NCBI GenBank assembly: GCA_017476085.1
Contig: JAFVEJ010000093.1
Coordinates: 1-16,134 of the forward strand
DNA: 16,134 nucleotides
Source: Alphaproteobacteria bacterium
GTDB lineage: Bacteria; Pseudomonadota; Alphaproteobacteria; RF32; CAG-977
Reading direction: 5' to 3'
The notes under the pieces were generated by a model that was not told where the DNA came from, made no database searches, and saw only the letters and a list, made by a program, of their open reading frames with translations. The translations under genes were made by a program, and so were the position numbers. Of this stretch, positions 6,297 through 14,313 are shown in pieces (position 1 is the first letter of the stretch; each line of letters starts with the position of its first letter).

Positions 6297-6983
6297 ATGA
6301 ACGATACTGTTTTTGACGATTTGGGATTTGCCAAACTGGATATCTCCCGTGCCGAAAGAACAGGCATAAACGAAACGATTTTCTGCCCCGGCAAAACAAA
6401 CAGTCAACTTTTATCTATTTTAAAAGTGTTTCAAAAACAAAAATTGTCCGTTCTCGGAACAAAATGCAGCCCGAAACAAGCTGATTTTATCCGCAGCCGA
6501 ATGCCTGATGCCCTATATGATGAAACATCCGGAATTCTGCGTTTGGATACTGGGAAACATCCCGAATTAAGCGGAAAAATCGCCGTATGCACCGGCGGAA
6601 CCGCCGACTTGCCCATCGCGGAAGAAGCCGCGCAAACCGCTGAATTTTTCGGTGCGGAAGTTACGCGTTTTTTTGATGTCGGCATTGCCGGGATTCATCG
6701 CCTTATGTCAAAAATAGACGAAATACGTCAAGCCGATGTTGTCGTTGCCGTTGCCGGTATGGAAGGCGCTTTGGCCGGTGTTATTGCCGGATTGACAAAT
6801 GCTCCCGTTATCGCCGTACCGACTTCCGTCGGATACGGCGCCTCTTTTCAGGGATTGGCTCCATTGCTGACAATGTTGAATTCCTGTGCGGAAGGAATTG
6901 CCGTCGTAAATATAGACAACGGTTTCGGCGCAGGCGTTATGGCTTGTCGAATTATCAGAAAAATACAAGGAAAAACAAAATGA
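6297..6983 (+). CDS. larB: Nickel-pincer cofactor biosynthesis protein LarB
   Basis: LarB carboxylates the pyridinium ring of nicotinic acid adenine dinucleotide and releases AMP, the first step towards the nickel-pincer nucleotide used by lactate racemase and related enzymes. The 228-residue protein has the LarB N-terminal signature (FAKLDISRAERTG near residues 11-23, then ETIFCPGKT). It also has the PurE-like C-terminal domain: VCTGGTADLPIAEEA, DVGIAGIHRL, VAVAGMEGALAGV, VPTSVGYGASF and NIDNGFGAGV are all conserved. It is slightly shorter than the roughly 245 residues I recall as usual, at the N-terminus. AAGGA at 6284-6288 supports the ATG at 6297. The stop overlaps the larC start as ATGA, so translation is coupled. 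Confidence 0.95.
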   Translation: MNDTVFDDLGFAKLDISRAERTGINETIFCPGKTNSQLLSILKVFQKQKLSVLGTKCSPKQADFIRSRMPDALYDETSGILRLDTGKHPELSGKIAVCTGGTADLPIAEEAAQTAEFFGAEVTRFFDVGIAGIHRLMSKIDEIRQADVVVAVAGMEGALAGVIAGLTNAPVIAVPTSVGYGASFQGLAPLLTMLNSCAEGIAVVNIDNGFGAGVMACRIIRKIQGKTK

Positions 6984-8176
6984 CAAAAATTCTGTATTTG
7001 GAAGGCTCCTGCGGTATCAGCGGCGACATGACCGTTGCCGCTTTATTGGATTTGGGAGCAAATCAAAAAAAATTAGAACAGGTTTTGGACACCCTGCATT
7101 TAGACGGTTTTGAATATCGGATTTCATCCAAAACTTCTTACGGCATCCGAGGCTGTGATTTTGACGTTATTTTAACGCATCATCACAGCGACGAGCACAA
7201 GCACGATCATCCGCATGAACACAGGCATTTAAAAGACATATACGAGATTATAGACCGCGCCCAAACAACAAAAAATGCAAAAAATCTGGCCAAAAAGATC
7301 TTTTTAATCGTTGCCGAAGCCGAAAGCAAAGCGCATGGCTGCCCTTTGGAAGAAGTCCATTTTCATGAAGTCGGAGCCGTTGATTCCATTGTCGATATTC
7401 TGTCCGTTGCCGTTTTAATCGACGACCTGCAAATCACAGACTGTGTTGTCACCGGACTAACCGAAGGATGCGGTACGGTTATGTGTCAGCATGGGGAATT
7501 GCCCGTTCCCGTCCCCGCCGTATTGAACATAGCGCAAACAAGCGGCATACCTTTGCGTCCTTGCGACATACGAAACGAAATGGTCACTCCGACCGGCATA
7601 GCGGCTGCAGCCGCGCTGCGCACCCGGGACAAACTCCCCGCCGCATACAAAGTCATTCGTTCCGGCATCGGCTTGGGCAAGCGGGATTTCGGGCGCGCCA
7701 ATATTTTAAGAGCGATGATCATTGAAGAGGCTTTGCCCGAAGATCAAATTTACGTTATCGAATCCAATATAGACGACGCAACCGGTGAAGAATTGGGATT
7801 GGTTATGGAAAAGTTGATGACCGGAGGCGCTCGAGACGTGCATTTCATTCCCTGCTTTATGAAAAAAGGGCGGCCCGCCTATATTTTGCGCGTCATTGCG
7901 GATGCATCTACACTGCCTGAAATTGAAAAGCTTGTTTTCCAAAACACCTCGACAATCGGTCTGCGCAAATATCCCGTGGGTCGCACTTGTATGAATCGAT
8001 CATTCTTTACGGTTTCTCTGCCCTATGCCGACATTGAAATAAAAAAATGTCAATTGGGGGAAATTATACGGTGCTATCCGGAATACGAGAGTGTAAAAAA
8101 AGCTGCTGAAAATTCCGGACTGCCGTTCAGAACCGTTTTTGAACAGGCCAGAGCCGCCGCAGAAAAGCAAGTTTGA
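6980..8176 (+). CDS. larC: Nickel-pincer cofactor nickel insertase LarC (DUF111)
   Basis: LarC inserts nickel into the bis-thiocarboxylated nucleotide in a CTP-dependent reaction, completing the cofactor. The 398-residue protein opens with the family signature GSCGISGDM (9-17). A histidine-rich loop at 67-83 (9 His in 17 residues) probably binds metal. The conserved HFHEVGAVDSI lies at 127-137, followed by the DUF111 core (EMVTPTG, ESNIDDATGEELG). It is one uninterrupted frame, unlike Lactobacillus larC, which needs a programmed frameshift. The start at 6980 is preferred over the in-frame ATG at 6944 because of the family N-terminus, the AAGGA at 6967-6971 and the ATGA junction with larB. A terminator follows directly; larE and larA are not in the window. 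Confidence 0.95.
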   Translation: MTKILYLEGSCGISGDMTVAALLDLGANQKKLEQVLDTLHLDGFEYRISSKTSYGIRGCDFDVILTHHHSDEHKHDHPHEHRHLKDIYEIIDRAQTTKNAKNLAKKIFLIVAEAESKAHGCPLEEVHFHEVGAVDSIVDILSVAVLIDDLQITDCVVTGLTEGCGTVMCQHGELPVPVPAVLNIAQTSGIPLRPCDIRNEMVTPTGIAAAAALRTRDKLPAAYKVIRSGIGLGKRDFGRANILRAMIIEEALPEDQIYVIESNIDDATGEELGLVMEKLMTGGARDVHFIPCFMKKGRPAYILRVIADASTLPEIEKLVFQNTSTIGLRKYPVGRTCMNRSFFTVSLPYADIEIKKCQLGEIIRCYPEYESVKKAAENSGLPFRTVFEQARAAAEKQV

Positions 8177-8181
8177 TCATC

Positions 8182-8216
8182 AAAAAAAATACCGCTTGAA
8201 AAAGCGGTATTTTTTT
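8182..8216. terminator. Bidirectional intrinsic terminator between larC and the convergent gene
   Basis: The perfect stem ATACCGCTT (8189-8197) / AAGCGGTAT (8202-8210) encloses a GAAA loop. It is flanked by an A-run before and a T-run after, so it can work in both directions. It sits 5 bases after the larC stop and 14 bases from the end of the convergent minus-strand gene. Confidence 0.92.
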
Positions 8217-8230
8217 ATACTTTTAATTCC

Positions 8231-8836
8231 TTATTTCGCGGACAATATATTCAATGTATTGCCGACCAGATTTTCGTATGAAAGTCCTGTTTCGTTTTCA
8301 AAGGCTTTTAATGCCAGCGTCGTTCCCTGAGAGATCGGATCCTTGCTGTGAGCAATATGGTTCATTGCATTGAAAATACGATTGCGAACCGCTTTCGGCG
8401 CATTCTTTACATTGGTTTCAAAAGATGTCGGGATCTTATATCCCATATTGCGCAAATGCTGAGTAAGCGCCAAAATGTTGTGCGTATTGACTTCCGGAGC
8501 GTTATATTTCGCATTCGGCGAATCACCCCAAGTCGTCATTTCCCCCGTAAATTCAGGCATCTTGGTATTCCAGATATTGTCGCTTCCGCCTTCATACGTC
8601 GGCTGATACGGTTGAGATCCGTACACCACCGGCCCGACTTGCTGCACCTGCACCACAGTTGCCTGAGAGGCCCCTGTCTGTACTTGTGAAATCGTAGAAG
8701 AAGCGGCGGCCGACTGCGCTGCCCACGGATCTGTCGGCAACGATTCATCAGCCCGAGCATAAGGAACCGCCAAAATAACCGCTAAAGAAACTGCGGCCGT
8801 TAAACGCCATGCCATCTGAGAATTTATTTTTTTCAT
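8231..8836 (-). CDS. Exported hypothetical protein
   Basis: The 201-residue product has a signal peptide (1-29, cleavage near ARA-DE). A low-complexity stretch rich in Gln, Ala, Ser, Thr and Val follows (about 36-70), then a Trp/Pro-containing segment and a C-terminal domain of about 85 residues that looks helical (from NTHNILALTQHLRNMGY to the end). There are no cysteines, membrane spans or catalytic motifs. GAGGG (8841-8845) supports the ATG at 8836 over an internal Met at residue 8. The gene stands alone: it shares the bidirectional terminator with larC, and about 140 bases separate it from cysS upstream. No family is recognised; a periplasmic or surface location is likely. Confidence 0.75.
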   Translation of the reverse strand: MKKINSQMAWRLTAAVSLAVILAVPYARADESLPTDPWAAQSAAASSTISQVQTGASQATVVQVQQVGPVVYGSQPYQPTYEGGSDNIWNTKMPEFTGEMTTWGDSPNAKYNAPEVNTHNILALTQHLRNMGYKIPTSFETNVKNAPKAVRNRIFNAMNHIAHSKDPISQGTTLALKAFENETGLSYENLVGNTLNILSAK

Positions 8837-8864
8837 TGCGCCCTCGCCGATAAAATTCTGCTTT

Positions 8865-8891
8865 ACTTTAAGAATACCCTTTTTTTGTCAA
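8865..8891 (-). promoter_or_regulatory. Candidate promoter of the exported hypothetical gene
   Basis: On the minus strand there is a perfect -35, TTGACA (8886-8891), and a fair -10, TAAAGT (8865-8870), with 15-base spacing, which is short of the preferred 17. Start of transcription would fall about 20 bases before the ATG at 8836. The -35 is convincing; the -10 is not certain. Confidence 0.4.
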
Positions 8892-8975
8892 AAGAAATAG
8901 TTACAAATATATGTCATTTTCCGTTTTTTTTTATGAAAAAAAGCAAAAACATTTTTTATCAATGCGTTGTCCGTT

Positions 8976-10355
8976 TTAAACCCTTTTCCATTGTGTGCCG
9001 GACGGCGTATCTTCAATAACAATCCCTTTTTCCGCCAATTCCTTGCGAACCGCGTCAGCCGTCGCAAAATCTTTCGCTTTGCGAGCATCCGCGCGTTTTT
9101 GAATCAACGTCTCGATTTCCGATTCGCTCAATCCTTCCGTCGCAGTCGATCCGCTGCGGAACCATTCTTCCGCGTCCTGATACAACAACCCCAGTAAATG
9201 CGCCGAAGCTAACAATTTGGCTTTTGCCGCCGCTTTTTCCTGTTCCGTCTCGGCTTTATTCAGAGCCGTTGCCAATGCATGTAAAGCAGCTATCGCCTTT
9301 GGCGTGTTCAAGTCGTCTTCCAATGCGGCAACGATTTCCTCGTCAGGCGCAACACCGGCCAAATCAACTTCCGGCGTATTGCGCAGAGCCGTATAGAAAC
9401 GATCCATCACTTGTTTTGCCTGCTTCAATCCGTCCGGCAGCCAGTTTAACGGCTGATGATAATGCGTGCCGAGCGTGTACAACCGGAACGCTTCGCCCGG
9501 AACTTGGTCCAGAATTTCACGAATGGTAAAGAAATTACCCAAAGACTTGGACATTTTTTCGCCGTTGACCATCAAATGACCGTTATGCATCCAGTATTTC
9601 GCATAAAAATCATGTCCGAAGGCGCAGCAGGACTGCGCGATTTCGTTTTCATGATGCGGAAAGATCAGGTCTTGACCACCGCCGTGAATATCGAATGTCT
9701 CGCCCAAATATTTGCTGCTCATCGCGGAACATTCCAGATGCCACCCCGGACGGCCGAATCCCCACGGGCTCTCCCACCCCGGTTGCGTTGCATCGGACGG
9801 TTTCCATAAAATAAAGTCTGCGGGTTCTTTTTTATACGGAGCGACCTCAACGCGTGCGCCGGCAATCATTTCATCCATTGATCGGCCGGACAAAGCGCCA
9901 TAGTTTTTCATTTTGGAAACGCTGAACAGGACATGTCCCTGCGCTTCGTAAGCGTATCCGTTATCAACCAAACGCTTGACCAAATTGATCATTTCCGGAA
10001 TATGTTGGGTTGCACGCGGCTCGATATCGGGCGGCAAAGCGTTCAATTCGGCGATATCTTCGTGAAAGAAACGGGAAGTCTTTTGCGTGATCACGTCAAT
10101 CGGTTCGCCGCTTTCCTGAGATTTTTTAATGATTTTGTCGTCAACGTCCGTGATGTTGCGGACATACGTTACTTTCGGATACAAATGCTTCAACAGCCTG
10201 TACAATGTATCGAAAACGATAATCGGACGCGCGTTGCCGATATGGGCGCGGTCATAGACCGTCGGGCCGCACACATACATACGCACATGGCTTGCATCCA
10301 GCGGCACAAAAGTTTCTTTTCTGCGAGTCAGCGTGTTAAATACGGTTAAAGTCAT
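8976..10355 (-). CDS. cysS: Cysteinyl-tRNA synthetase
   Basis: This enzyme charges tRNA-Cys with cysteine in the cytoplasm. The 459-residue class I synthetase has the HIGN motif at 38-41 and KMSKS at 267-271. The zinc ligands that select the cysteine thiol are all present: Cys29 (YVCGPTVYD), Cys209, His234 and Glu238. A helical anticodon-binding region fills the C-terminal third. Length is typical for a complete enzyme. The start lies 4 bases after the gltX stop, with AGGGA just upstream, so it is the last gene of the nadE-gltX-cysS unit. No clear hairpin terminator follows; the 139 bases to the next gene are AT-rich. Confidence 0.97.
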   Translation of the reverse strand: MTLTVFNTLTRRKETFVPLDASHVRMYVCGPTVYDRAHIGNARPIIVFDTLYRLLKHLYPKVTYVRNITDVDDKIIKKSQESGEPIDVITQKTSRFFHEDIAELNALPPDIEPRATQHIPEMINLVKRLVDNGYAYEAQGHVLFSVSKMKNYGALSGRSMDEMIAGARVEVAPYKKEPADFILWKPSDATQPGWESPWGFGRPGWHLECSAMSSKYLGETFDIHGGGQDLIFPHHENEIAQSCCAFGHDFYAKYWMHNGHLMVNGEKMSKSLGNFFTIREILDQVPGEAFRLYTLGTHYHQPLNWLPDGLKQAKQVMDRFYTALRNTPEVDLAGVAPDEEIVAALEDDLNTPKAIAALHALATALNKAETEQEKAAAKAKLLASAHLLGLLYQDAEEWFRSGSTATEGLSESEIETLIQKRADARKAKDFATADAVRKELAEKGIVIEDTPSGTQWKRV

Positions 10356-10359
10356 TGTC

Positions 10360-11709
10360 TTATCCCTGCAAACGCATTACTGTTTTCGCCCGCCCCAAAA
10401 CAGGCAGCAGCATTTTTAATTCCGGCCCCTGTTCTCGACCGGTTAAAGCCAGACGAATCGGATGAAAAAGTTCCTTTCCTTTCCGTCCCGTTTTTTCTTT
10501 TACCGATCCTATCCAGGTTCCGAATGTTGTTTGATCAAAATCCCCGGCCGGAAGAAGATCAGCCGCCTGACGGCAGAAAGTTCTGTCTTCTTCGCTCAAA
10601 GAAAAGATATCATCCGAAAAACAGATTTGTTCCCATTGAGCAATATCGGCAATTTTATCGATATTCGGGCTGATTGCCGCCCAAAAATCGGCGGTAATTT
10701 CTTTTTCTTCGCGTTCTTTTAAACGAGTATTGACCTTTTCCAACGGCATAGAACGCACCACACGCGGATTCAGTTTAAACAAATCTTCCGTATCGAAATG
10801 AGGCTGCGCCCGGCCGAAACGCGTCAAATCAAAATGGCCAGCCAATTCTTCCCAAGTTTGACAAGGAACAACCGGATCGGACGTTCCCAAACGCGCCAAT
10901 AAACTGGCGATCGTCATCGGCTCAATTCCTTCCTCGCGCAATTCACGGGAACTTAAAGACCCCAATCGCTTGGAAAGCTTCCCTTCCCGTCCGGTCAACA
11001 AAGGCGGATGGCCGAAAACGGGAATTTTGCCGCCCAAGACTTCAAACATTTGAATTTGAACGGCGGTGTTCGTGACGTGATCTTCCCCGCGGATAATATG
11101 CGTTATGCCAAAATCCATATCGTCAATAACGGACGGCAGCATATACGGGAAAGTACCGTCTTCGCGCACAATGATCGGATCGCTTAAATGCGCCCCGTTG
11201 TAAGAACAATGCCCGCGCACTAAATCGTCCCAAGACGTTTCCTTGTGCTCCAGTTTAAAACGATAATGCGGACGACGGCCCTCCGCTTCCAATTCAGCTT
11301 TTTCCTCTTCCGTCAGCTTCATACCCGCGCGATCATAGACCGGCGGCAAGCCTCTGGCGCGCTGACGGCGGCGTTTATATTCCAATTCTTCCGCCGTTTC
11401 ATAACAAGCGTAAACCAATCCGCGCCGTTTTAAATCCTCTAGCACCTCATTATAACGAGCCAAGCGTTTTGATTGATGTTCCAGGCGATCCCAAGGAATA
11501 CCCAACCACTGCATATCCTCGTAAACGGCTTGTTCGTATTCGGGTTTGGAACGTTCCCTATCCGTATCGTCCATACGCAAAACAAAAGAAAACTCTTCTC
11601 CCGTTTGCTTTTTCATGCTTAAAGCGAACAAATAATTTAATAAAGCCGTCCGCAAGTTGCCAATATGCATATACCCCGTCGGACTGGGGGCAAAACGAAC
11701 TGTAATCAC
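10360..11709 (-). CDS. gltX: Glutamyl-tRNA synthetase
   Basis: This enzyme charges tRNA-Glu, and in many alphaproteobacteria also tRNA-Gln for later amidation. The 449-residue class I enzyme shows RFAPSPTGYMHIGNLRT at the N-terminus (HIGN at 15-18) and KLSKR at 244-248. The four-cysteine zinc site of the E. coli type near residue 100 is absent, which is common in other lineages. The start codon is GTG at 11707-11709: the conserved N-terminus begins there and the next Met (residue 14) lies inside the active-site motif. AAGAAGG (11719-11725) within the end of nadE is its ribosome binding site. It lies 4 bases after nadE and 4 bases before cysS. A second gltX copy elsewhere is possible, as is frequent in this class. 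Confidence 0.96.
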   Translation of the reverse strand: MITVRFAPSPTGYMHIGNLRTALLNYLFALSMKKQTGEEFSFVLRMDDTDRERSKPEYEQAVYEDMQWLGIPWDRLEHQSKRLARYNEVLEDLKRRGLVYACYETAEELEYKRRRQRARGLPPVYDRAGMKLTEEEKAELEAEGRRPHYRFKLEHKETSWDDLVRGHCSYNGAHLSDPIIVREDGTFPYMLPSVIDDMDFGITHIIRGEDHVTNTAVQIQMFEVLGGKIPVFGHPPLLTGREGKLSKRLGSLSSRELREEGIEPMTIASLLARLGTSDPVVPCQTWEELAGHFDLTRFGRAQPHFDTEDLFKLNPRVVRSMPLEKVNTRLKEREEKEITADFWAAISPNIDKIADIAQWEQICFSDDIFSLSEEDRTFCRQAADLLPAGDFDQTTFGTWIGSVKEKTGRKGKELFHPIRLALTGREQGPELKMLLPVLGRAKTVMRLQG

Positions 11710-11713
11710 GTTT

Positions 11714-13192
11714 TTAGACCTTCTTGGTAATCGGATAAGACCACTCGCCGTTAAACGAACGGCGAGATAATTTAATACCGGGAGTTGCCTGCTTGCGCTT
11801 AAACTCGGAACGATGAAGCAATGTATAAACCTTTTTCACAACGGCTTCTTCGTATCCGGCGGCGACGATTTCTTCAACACCGGCATCATTTTCCACCAGC
11901 ATTTTTAAAATTGCATCCAACGTTTCATAAGCCGGCAAAGAATCTTCGTCTTTCTGATCGGGACGCAGTTCCGCCGTCGGCGCTTTGGTAATCAAACGAT
12001 CCGGCATAATCCGGCGAATATCGTTTTTAATCCATGTCGGATGATTCGAGTTGCGCCAATGCGCCAGAGCATAAGCATCGGTTTTATATAAATCGTTAAT
12101 CGGCGCATAGCCGCCGCACATATCGCCGTACAGCGTCGCATAGCCGACGGAAGCTTCGGATTTATTTCCCGTAGAAAGCAGCAAATCTCCGAATTTATTC
12201 GATAAGGCCATTAATAAAACACCACGCAAACGCGCCTGCAAATTTTCTTCCGTTGTATCTTCTTTCAGCCCCTGAAACACCGGAGCCAACAGTTGCTTAT
12301 AACAGGCAACAGGAGCGACAATCGGCAGAATTTCATAACGAATCCCCAGCGCTTTGGCAACATCCTGCGCATCATCCAAACTTTCTCTGGACGTATATTC
12401 GGAAGGCATCATCACCGCGCGCACTTTATCTGCGCCCAACGCGTCAACGGCGATTGCCGCGCACAAAGCGCTGTCAAACCCGCCGGACAGTCCTAAAAGA
12501 ACGCCTTTAAAGCCGTTCTTTTGTACAAAATCGCTTAGTCCTATTGTCAAAGCGCGCCATGTATTTTCCGGTTCCGCCGTCCATGGCCAATGAATTTCAT
12601 CCACGCCGGCCACCGCCGTTTCCCACAGAGGCAAACATTCGATAAATCCTCCGTCCTGATCCAACATAAACGATCCGCCGGGAAAAACCGTGCTGTCATT
12701 GCCGCCGACCAAATTAGTGTAAACAAGCGGCAAGCGGATACGACTCGCAAACGTTCTGGAATGTTCCAACGTTTCTGTCACGGAACCGCTGCGGAACGGC
12801 TTGGCATCCAAAACAATCAATCTGTCCGCTCCTTCGCAGTTGACGGGTTCAAATCCGACGGAAACGACCGCCGTGCGTCCGTCTATGGTAAATCTGTTTC
12901 CGTAATGAACGCCTTTCGCATTCAACAAAACCGGCGTAGCCCCGCCCGCACCGTCCGGAATAGCCGTCAAAACTTCACGGTTATTATGATAGATCTGCCC
13001 TAATTTTTTATGAACCTCGGCCATAAACGATTTGGAATACGCCAAATCCCCCAAAGGCCAGCCCGTCAAAGCATACGCCGGCAAAACCAGTGTTTCCCCT
13101 TGGCAATGCGGGCATTGTTCTGCCGCCCAACGGATCAGCTTCAGATTGCCGTCCAAATCTGCGGGAATAGGATTAAGTTGTGCAATCAGCAT
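11714..13192 (-). CDS. nadE: NAD+ synthetase, two-domain type with a degenerate glutaminase domain
   Basis: NadE amidates nicotinic acid adenine dinucleotide to NAD+. The long form has an N-terminal nitrilase-like domain that makes ammonia from glutamine and a C-terminal synthetase. Here the synthetase looks intact: SGGFDS at 236-241 (pyrophosphate loop), STGNKSE at 340-346, YGDMCGGYAP at 355-364 and TAELRPDQKDEDSLP at 406-420. The N-terminal domain keeps its fold signals (ALTGWP, LVYTNLVGGNDS, FPGGSF) but seems to lack its catalytic triad. Ala39 stands where the FPEL glutamate belongs, the K-x-LPNYGVFDE region is missing, and the CED motif is replaced around Gly113. At 492 residues it is shorter than the usual 540-560. 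It probably uses free ammonia, or a separate amidase. AGAGG (13201-13205) precedes the ATG. It leads the nadE-gltX-cysS unit, perhaps together with rbsK. Confidence 0.93.
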   Translation of the reverse strand: MLIAQLNPIPADLDGNLKLIRWAAEQCPHCQGETLVLPAYALTGWPLGDLAYSKSFMAEVHKKLGQIYHNNREVLTAIPDGAGGATPVLLNAKGVHYGNRFTIDGRTAVVSVGFEPVNCEGADRLIVLDAKPFRSGSVTETLEHSRTFASRIRLPLVYTNLVGGNDSTVFPGGSFMLDQDGGFIECLPLWETAVAGVDEIHWPWTAEPENTWRALTIGLSDFVQKNGFKGVLLGLSGGFDSALCAAIAVDALGADKVRAVMMPSEYTSRESLDDAQDVAKALGIRYEILPIVAPVACYKQLLAPVFQGLKEDTTEENLQARLRGVLLMALSNKFGDLLLSTGNKSEASVGYATLYGDMCGGYAPINDLYKTDAYALAHWRNSNHPTWIKNDIRRIMPDRLITKAPTAELRPDQKDEDSLPAYETLDAILKMLVENDAGVEEIVAAGYEEAVVKKVYTLLHRSEFKRKQATPGIKLSRRSFNGEWSYPITKKV

Positions 13193-13262
13193 AAAAACAA
13201 CCTCTGTATTAAAAAATTTTCACCAGTTTATAACTGTTTGGAACGCAATGCCATAAAAAAAC

Positions 13263-14177
13263 CTATATTCGCCGAATTTCTTCGACGCGGGATTCAATTT
13301 CCTTCAATGACGGCAACGCTTCCTGCGCCCCCATTTTTAAGCACGCCAAACCCGCTCCCGCGCTGGCGTATCGTGCCGCCTGCACCGTATCGGCGCCGCT
13401 GTCAAGCATAGCGGCGAAAATACCGACAAAAGCATCGCCGGCCCCGGTCGTGTCAACCGGTTCGATCGGCAAAGAAGACACTTTTGCAAGATCGCCGTTT
13501 TCGGCGATGACAACGCCTTTCGCTCCTAAAGTTATCAGGCAGGTTCCTCCCGTTTTTTCGGAAATTGCCAGCGCTTTTTCTTCCGTTCCCAAAAAAGTCT
13601 TTTCAAACAGAGCGCTGTAAACGGTGTCCGCCTCAATTTCATTCAAAATCAAATAGTCCGCCAAAGCAAGATCTTCCGCACCAGCCGCCTGTGCCGGCGC
13701 CGTGTTCAGGATTGAGCGCGCTCCTTTGGCTTTGGCCCGCCGCAATAATTTAAAATTTTCTTCAACGGGGACTTCCATCTGCATCACCAACAACGTTTCT
13801 TTACCGATCAATGTTTCGCTGACCGCATCGGCAGACAAAGTTCCGTTGGCTCCGCTGGCCACAACGATTGAATTTTCCCCTTTGGCATCAACCATAATCA
13901 TAGCCATACCGGTTGCTTTGTCGCTGGTTTGCATGCCGGAACAATCCACCCCCAAAGCCTTTAAAGCCGTCACGGGTACCTTAGCGACTTCATCCGTTCC
14001 GACGGCGCCGATCATTTTGACCAATCCGCCGGCTTTTGCCGCGGCGGCAGCCTGATTGGCCCCCTTGCCGCCCGCCTTCACCAATGCCTGCGGCGTTAAA
14101 ACCGTTTCCCCCGGCAAAGGAAATGCCTGCAGCGGCAGAAAAAAATCAGCGTTCAAAGAACCAAAAACTAAAATCAT
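13263..14177 (-). CDS. rbsK: Ribokinase (PfkB family)
   Basis: Ribokinase phosphorylates D-ribose at O5 with ATP, feeding nucleotide synthesis or the pentose phosphate pathway. The 304-residue protein has the sugar-site start GSLNAD (6-11), PfkB signature 1 (GGKGANQA, 36-43) and signature 2 (DTTGAGDAF, 242-250) with catalytic Asp248 and the anion hole. Length is typical. The start at 14177 is chosen because MILVFGSLNAD is the family N-terminus and AGGAAAGG precedes it; the longer frame to 14237 would start inside the promoter. No ribose transporter or nucleosidase is nearby, so a related sugar or nucleoside cannot be excluded. It lies 70 bases upstream of nadE and may be co-transcribed with it. 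Confidence 0.92.
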   Translation of the reverse strand: MILVFGSLNADFFLPLQAFPLPGETVLTPQALVKAGGKGANQAAAAAKAGGLVKMIGAVGTDEVAKVPVTALKALGVDCSGMQTSDKATGMAMIMVDAKGENSIVVASGANGTLSADAVSETLIGKETLLVMQMEVPVEENFKLLRRAKAKGARSILNTAPAQAAGAEDLALADYLILNEIEADTVYSALFEKTFLGTEEKALAISEKTGGTCLITLGAKGVVIAENGDLAKVSSLPIEPVDTTGAGDAFVGIFAAMLDSGADTVQAARYASAGAGLACLKMGAQEALPSLKEIESRVEEIRRI

Positions 14178-14208
14178 CGGACCTTTCCTTTCATTTACCT
14201 TGTTTTGC

Positions 14209-14237
14209 AGAATAACAAAGTCATTCGTTAACGACAA
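14209..14237 (-). promoter_or_regulatory. Promoter of rbsK
   Basis: On the minus strand TTGTCG (14232-14237) and TATTCT (14209-14214) are separated by exactly 17 bases; each matches 4 of 6 consensus positions. Transcription would start near 14202, about 25 bases before the ATG at 14177, which fits the chosen start. Confidence 0.5.
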
Positions 14238-14251
14238 GCCGGGATTTTACT

Positions 14252-14280
14252 TTGCATTTCAATGAGCAAAGAGATACTAT
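14252..14280 (+). promoter_or_regulatory. Promoter of the acidic-tail membrane protein / glycosyltransferase operon
   Basis: TTGCAT (14252-14257) and TACTAT (14275-14280) lie 17 bases apart. Transcription would begin near 14287, giving a leader of about 27 bases. This promoter is back-to-back with that of rbsK; the two -35 hexamers are only 14 bases apart, so both could respond to one regulator. Confidence 0.55.
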
Positions 14281-14306
14281 TTCCCGAAAAGACAAACATC
14301 GGGAAA
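14280..14306 (+). promoter_or_regulatory. Inverted repeat whose right arm contains the ribosome binding site
   Basis: TTTCCCGA (14280-14287) and TCGGGAAA (14299-14306) are perfect 8-base inverted arms around an 11-base loop. The right arm includes GGGAAA, the only plausible Shine-Dalgarno sequence for the ATG at 14314. If the left arm is transcribed, the folded leader would hide the ribosome binding site. If transcription starts after it, the repeat could instead be a protein-binding site. Confidence 0.5.
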
Positions 14307-14313
14307 AATAAAA

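Noticed and set aside
6980..8176. Possible programmed frameshift in larC
   Set aside because: The frame is continuous through the N-terminal region and the DUF111 core, so no frameshift is needed.
9456..10349. Plus-strand frames of 117 and 138 codons opposite cysS
   Set aside because: They are antisense to a well-conserved synthetase and show no family features.
13213..13236. Small hairpin CAGTT-TAT-AACTG near a T-run between rbsK and nadE
   Set aside because: Only five base pairs, low GC and a gap before the T-run; too weak to call a terminator or attenuator.
14178..14237. Longer start for ribokinase at 14237
   Set aside because: The extra 20 residues do not match the family start and would begin at the -35 of the predicted rbsK promoter.
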